Assembly (NCBI GenBank): GCA_937136425.1 | Contig: CAKZON010000059.1 | Span: 1-56,280, forward strand | Direction of reading: 5' to 3' | DNA from: an uncultured Crocinitomix sp. | GTDB lineage: Bacteria > Bacteroidota > Bacteroidia > Flavobacteriales_D > Crocinitomicaceae | DNA length: 56,280 bases | Shown: one piece after another, positions 54,358 through 56,280 of the stretch | Numbering within the stretch: position 1 is the stretch's first letter | Layout: every line of letters starts with the position of its first letter | Translations under genes and position numbers: made by a program | The notes under the pieces: generated by a model | Seen by the model: only the letters and a program-made list of their open reading frames with translations | Told to the model about the DNA's origin: nothing | Databases searched by the model: none

Positions 54358-54495
54358 TCTTCTAAATGTCGTTTTGAATTTCATTTATTTCAATTGATTT
54401 GGGTTTTCTTATGTTATCTTATCACTTCCCTAAATAAACAAAGTCACGCCTAATTTGTTACAATGATCTTCATTAATAGTTTTAAAAGTTGTCAT

Positions 54496-54858
54496 TTATT
54501 TATCTCGTTTACGTCGATCTTTAAAATGCATTGATATTGAGATACCAATAATGAAAAGTACAATAACCAAATCAATTATTGCAAAAATGGAATAGTTTGA
54601 ATGCTCAAACATTAAAAATGAAATTATAAAACATTGTATACAGTAAAATGTCACCATACTGCTATACTGTTTGTTTTTTATTAATCCTGATTCGCTGTCA
54701 ATCATCATTCCAATATACATGATATCAAATATTCCATAAAATGCAAATGCAAGAGATGAACAGAAATAAAGAAGAATACAATAAAAGAAATGAAGAAGCA
54801 TTATTCCGAAAAGAAACCTGTTCTTAATAGATATTTCTCTCCAATTACTGAAATCCAT
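54496..54858 (-). CDS. Small membrane protein
   Basis: A 120-residue protein with four hydrophobic segments (about 15-35, 38-55, 70-85, 88-108) and a basic C-terminus (HFKDRRKRDK). No signal or motif. Its stop region is followed by a 138-base gap to the YD-repeat gene. It starts 21 bases downstream of the radical SAM gene on the same strand and may be cotranscribed. Function unknown. Confidence 0.6.
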   Translation of the reverse strand: MDFSNWREISIKNRFLFGIMLLHFFYCILLYFCSSLAFAFYGIFDIMYIGMMIDSESGLIKNKQYSSMVTFYCIQCFIISFLMFEHSNYSIFAIIDLVIVLFIIGISISMHFKDRRKRDK

Positions 54859-54879
54859 ATTAACGAGCTGTTCCCCCCA

Positions 54880-56280
54880 TTACTCCTTCACTAGAACGTG
54901 TTTATAATTCTTAATTGCAAACTTAAAAGTTTCCCAAAAGCTCCGTTTTTCTGAACGAATATAAACCCTGAAATAAATAAAGCCAAACCATGCTCTAAAA
55001 AGGAAATTTGGCGGAAGTTTGATTAGCTTTTTTATAAGAGGAAAGGTCCATGGCCAAAGCACGGCGGTTTGGAAAAACTTTTGCAGGTTTTGTAATTCTC
55101 TTTTATGCGGCAAATCTAATTGTGAGGATAGAAAAAACGATTTATCTAATTCCTCCACAGAAAATGTTGGGCTTAAATAACCCTTTGCTAAAGCGTAATC
55201 TGACAGTTCGGTCCCTGGAAATGGAGAAAAAATAGAACACCAAGGATAATCTGCTTTGATTTTGATATTCAATTCTACGGTTGAAAAAGCATCCTCTAAG
55301 GTTTCATCTGGCAAGCCTAAAATATTATAGGTACGGAAAGTAATGCCCGCCTCGTGCAACAGCTCCGCGGCTTTAATGATTTGATCGTCATTTAACTGCT
55401 TTTTAAGCACTTGATTTCGCAAATCCTCATTTCCAGACTCAACACCGAAAAAGACGGATTGACAACCACCCTTTGCCAAATTAAAAGCATAATCACGATC
55501 AGCCGCCACCAAATCTGCCCGAACCAAACAAATAAAAGGTAAATCAACCTCTTTTTTATACCGCTCTAAAAATTCATAAAGCCAAGAACGATTCATTCCA
55601 AAAACATCATCTGCAAAATAAATTACCTCAACGGGTGTATCTCGCTTAAGTTCAATACACTCTTGCAGCACTTCATCAATTTCACGAATGCGAACATATT
55701 TTCCTTTGCCTTTGTATAGGTCTCGCATAGCGTCTTCAAAACAAAAAGAGCAATGAAAAGGACAACCTCTAGAGGTTATTACATTACGAACTTGACGGTG
55801 TTGATTGGCATCTAAAGCATGATAGAGCTTTCGATCAGGATAAGGATATTCATCCATGTTTTTTGCCAAGTTTCGCAGAGGATTATGCTTCACTTTTCCT
55901 TCTTCATCCAAATAAGAAAGGTTAGGCACATGTTCAAACGTTTCTTTAGCATCAATGGCATCTAATATTTCAACCATTGTTTCTTCGCCCTCACCCCGCA
56001 CCAAATAATCAATGCCATCTTCCCGAATAAAGTCCTGAAAAAATGTAGGATGCGCGCCTCCAAACATAGTAGTTACACCATATTTTTCTTTTAACTGAAT
56101 TGCAATTCGTTTTCCCCAATTATGGCTACCGCTCATAACTGAAAATCCAATAACATCTGGCTGGAACTTCTCCATTACCTCCTCAAAATCTTCTAATTTA
56201 TGACCAATTGCAAGGTCGCACTCATGCCCTCGTGACTTGACCATTGCCGAAATGTACATTGGTCCCACAAATTCGTAGTC
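54880..56280 (-). CDS. B12-binding radical SAM enzyme (third of three), 5' end outside window
   Basis: The frame stays open to the right edge and its N-terminus is missing; the apparent start at 56268 is an internal GTG in DYEFVGPMYISAMV, which is inside the usual cobalamin-binding domain. The domain continues with GFSVMSGSHNWGKRIAIQLK and GGAHPTFFQDF, YLVRGEGEETM. The radical SAM core has TSRGCPFHCSFC (Cys pattern CxxxCxxC), then YFADDVFGM, VFFGVESGNEDL and the C-terminal PWCSIFSPFPGTEL. Like the other two, it is of unknown product. Confidence 0.9.
   Translation of the reverse strand, partial: DYEFVGPMYISAMVKSRGHECDLAIGHKLEDFEEVMEKFQPDVIGFSVMSGSHNWGKRIAIQLKEKYGVTTMFGGAHPTFFQDFIREDGIDYLVRGEGEETMVEILDAIDAKETFEHVPNLSYLDEEGKVKHNPLRNLAKNMDEYPYPDRKLYHALDANQHRQVRNVITSRGCPFHCSFCFEDAMRDLYKGKGKYVRIREIDEVLQECIELKRDTPVEVIYFADDVFGMNRSWLYEFLERYKKEVDLPFICLVRADLVAADRDYAFNLAKGGCQSVFFGVESGNEDLRNQVLKKQLNDDQIIKAAELLHEAGITFRTYNILGLPDETLEDAFSTVELNIKIKADYPWCSIFSPFPGTELSDYALAKGYLSPTFSVEELDKSFFLSSQLDLPHKRELQNLQKFFQTAVLWPWTFPLIKKLIKLPPNFLFRAWFGFIYFRVYIRSEKRSFWETFKFAIKNYKHVLVKE

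Overview
The window looks like the chromosome of a Bacteroidota bacterium, most likely a flavobacterium (order Flavobacteriales) with AT-rich DNA. The evidence is four exported proteins with C-terminal type IX secretion (T9SS) sorting domains, lipoproteins with short 'SCKK'-type lipoboxes, several AraC regulators, a LytTR/LytS-type two-component pair, candidate TAnnTTTG promoter boxes, and start codons without strong Shine-Dalgarno sequences. I saw no rRNA, tRNA, CRISPR array, prophage or insertion-sequence transposase.

Layout. 1-3950 (+): the end of an AraC-type regulator, a zinc-ribbon membrane protein, a MarC-type membrane protein, a TPR protein and a VOC/glyoxalase-like protein, then a decayed copy of the TPR gene's tail and a large hairpin. 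3951-12159 (-): an Omp28-like T9SS protein, a TPR-AraC membrane regulator, a three-gene envelope cluster (PDZ-hydrolase, unknown exported protein, TonB-C protein), a DUF2911 protein and an AraC regulator. 12275-16775 (+): a LytTR response regulator and a LytS-type histidine kinase enclose two paralogous exported proteins and an intradiol-dioxygenase-like lipoprotein. 18424-22612 (+): an imelysin / di-heme oxidoreductase / degenerate imelysin / CopD-like operon, followed by a small lipoprotein. 24632-29200: a 1522-residue HEAT-like repeat protein.

29207-35669 holds a polyprenyl-phosphate sugar transferase, a nucleotidyltransferase translationally coupled to a B12-binding radical SAM enzyme, a regularly spaced array of seven short palindromes, a methyltransferase and a second B12-binding radical SAM enzyme. 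A third B12-binding radical SAM gene runs off the right edge (54880-56280). 35829-43744 is mostly small-family and uncharacterised genes (mono-heme lipoprotein, methyltransferase, DUF6624-like, DUF6000-like, TPR, transglutaminase-like, AraC, zinc ribbon, propeller-like). 43821-46964 contains an Rnl2-type RNA ligase near an HD phosphohydrolase, a methyltransferase and a UspA protein, a possible RNA-repair or stress group. 47004-54858 has a MORN_2/YwqK-repeat exported protein, AraC and TetR regulators, an SDR, small proteins, and an outer-membrane barrel protein preceded by overlapping inverted repeats.

The best candidates for undescribed biology are the exported module enclosed by the two-component genes (12275-16775), the RNA ligase/HD/methyltransferase neighbourhood (43821-46504), the palindrome array (33051-33480) and the switch-like inverted repeats at 52331-52422. 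All functional statements are from reading the sequence by eye; no database search was possible.
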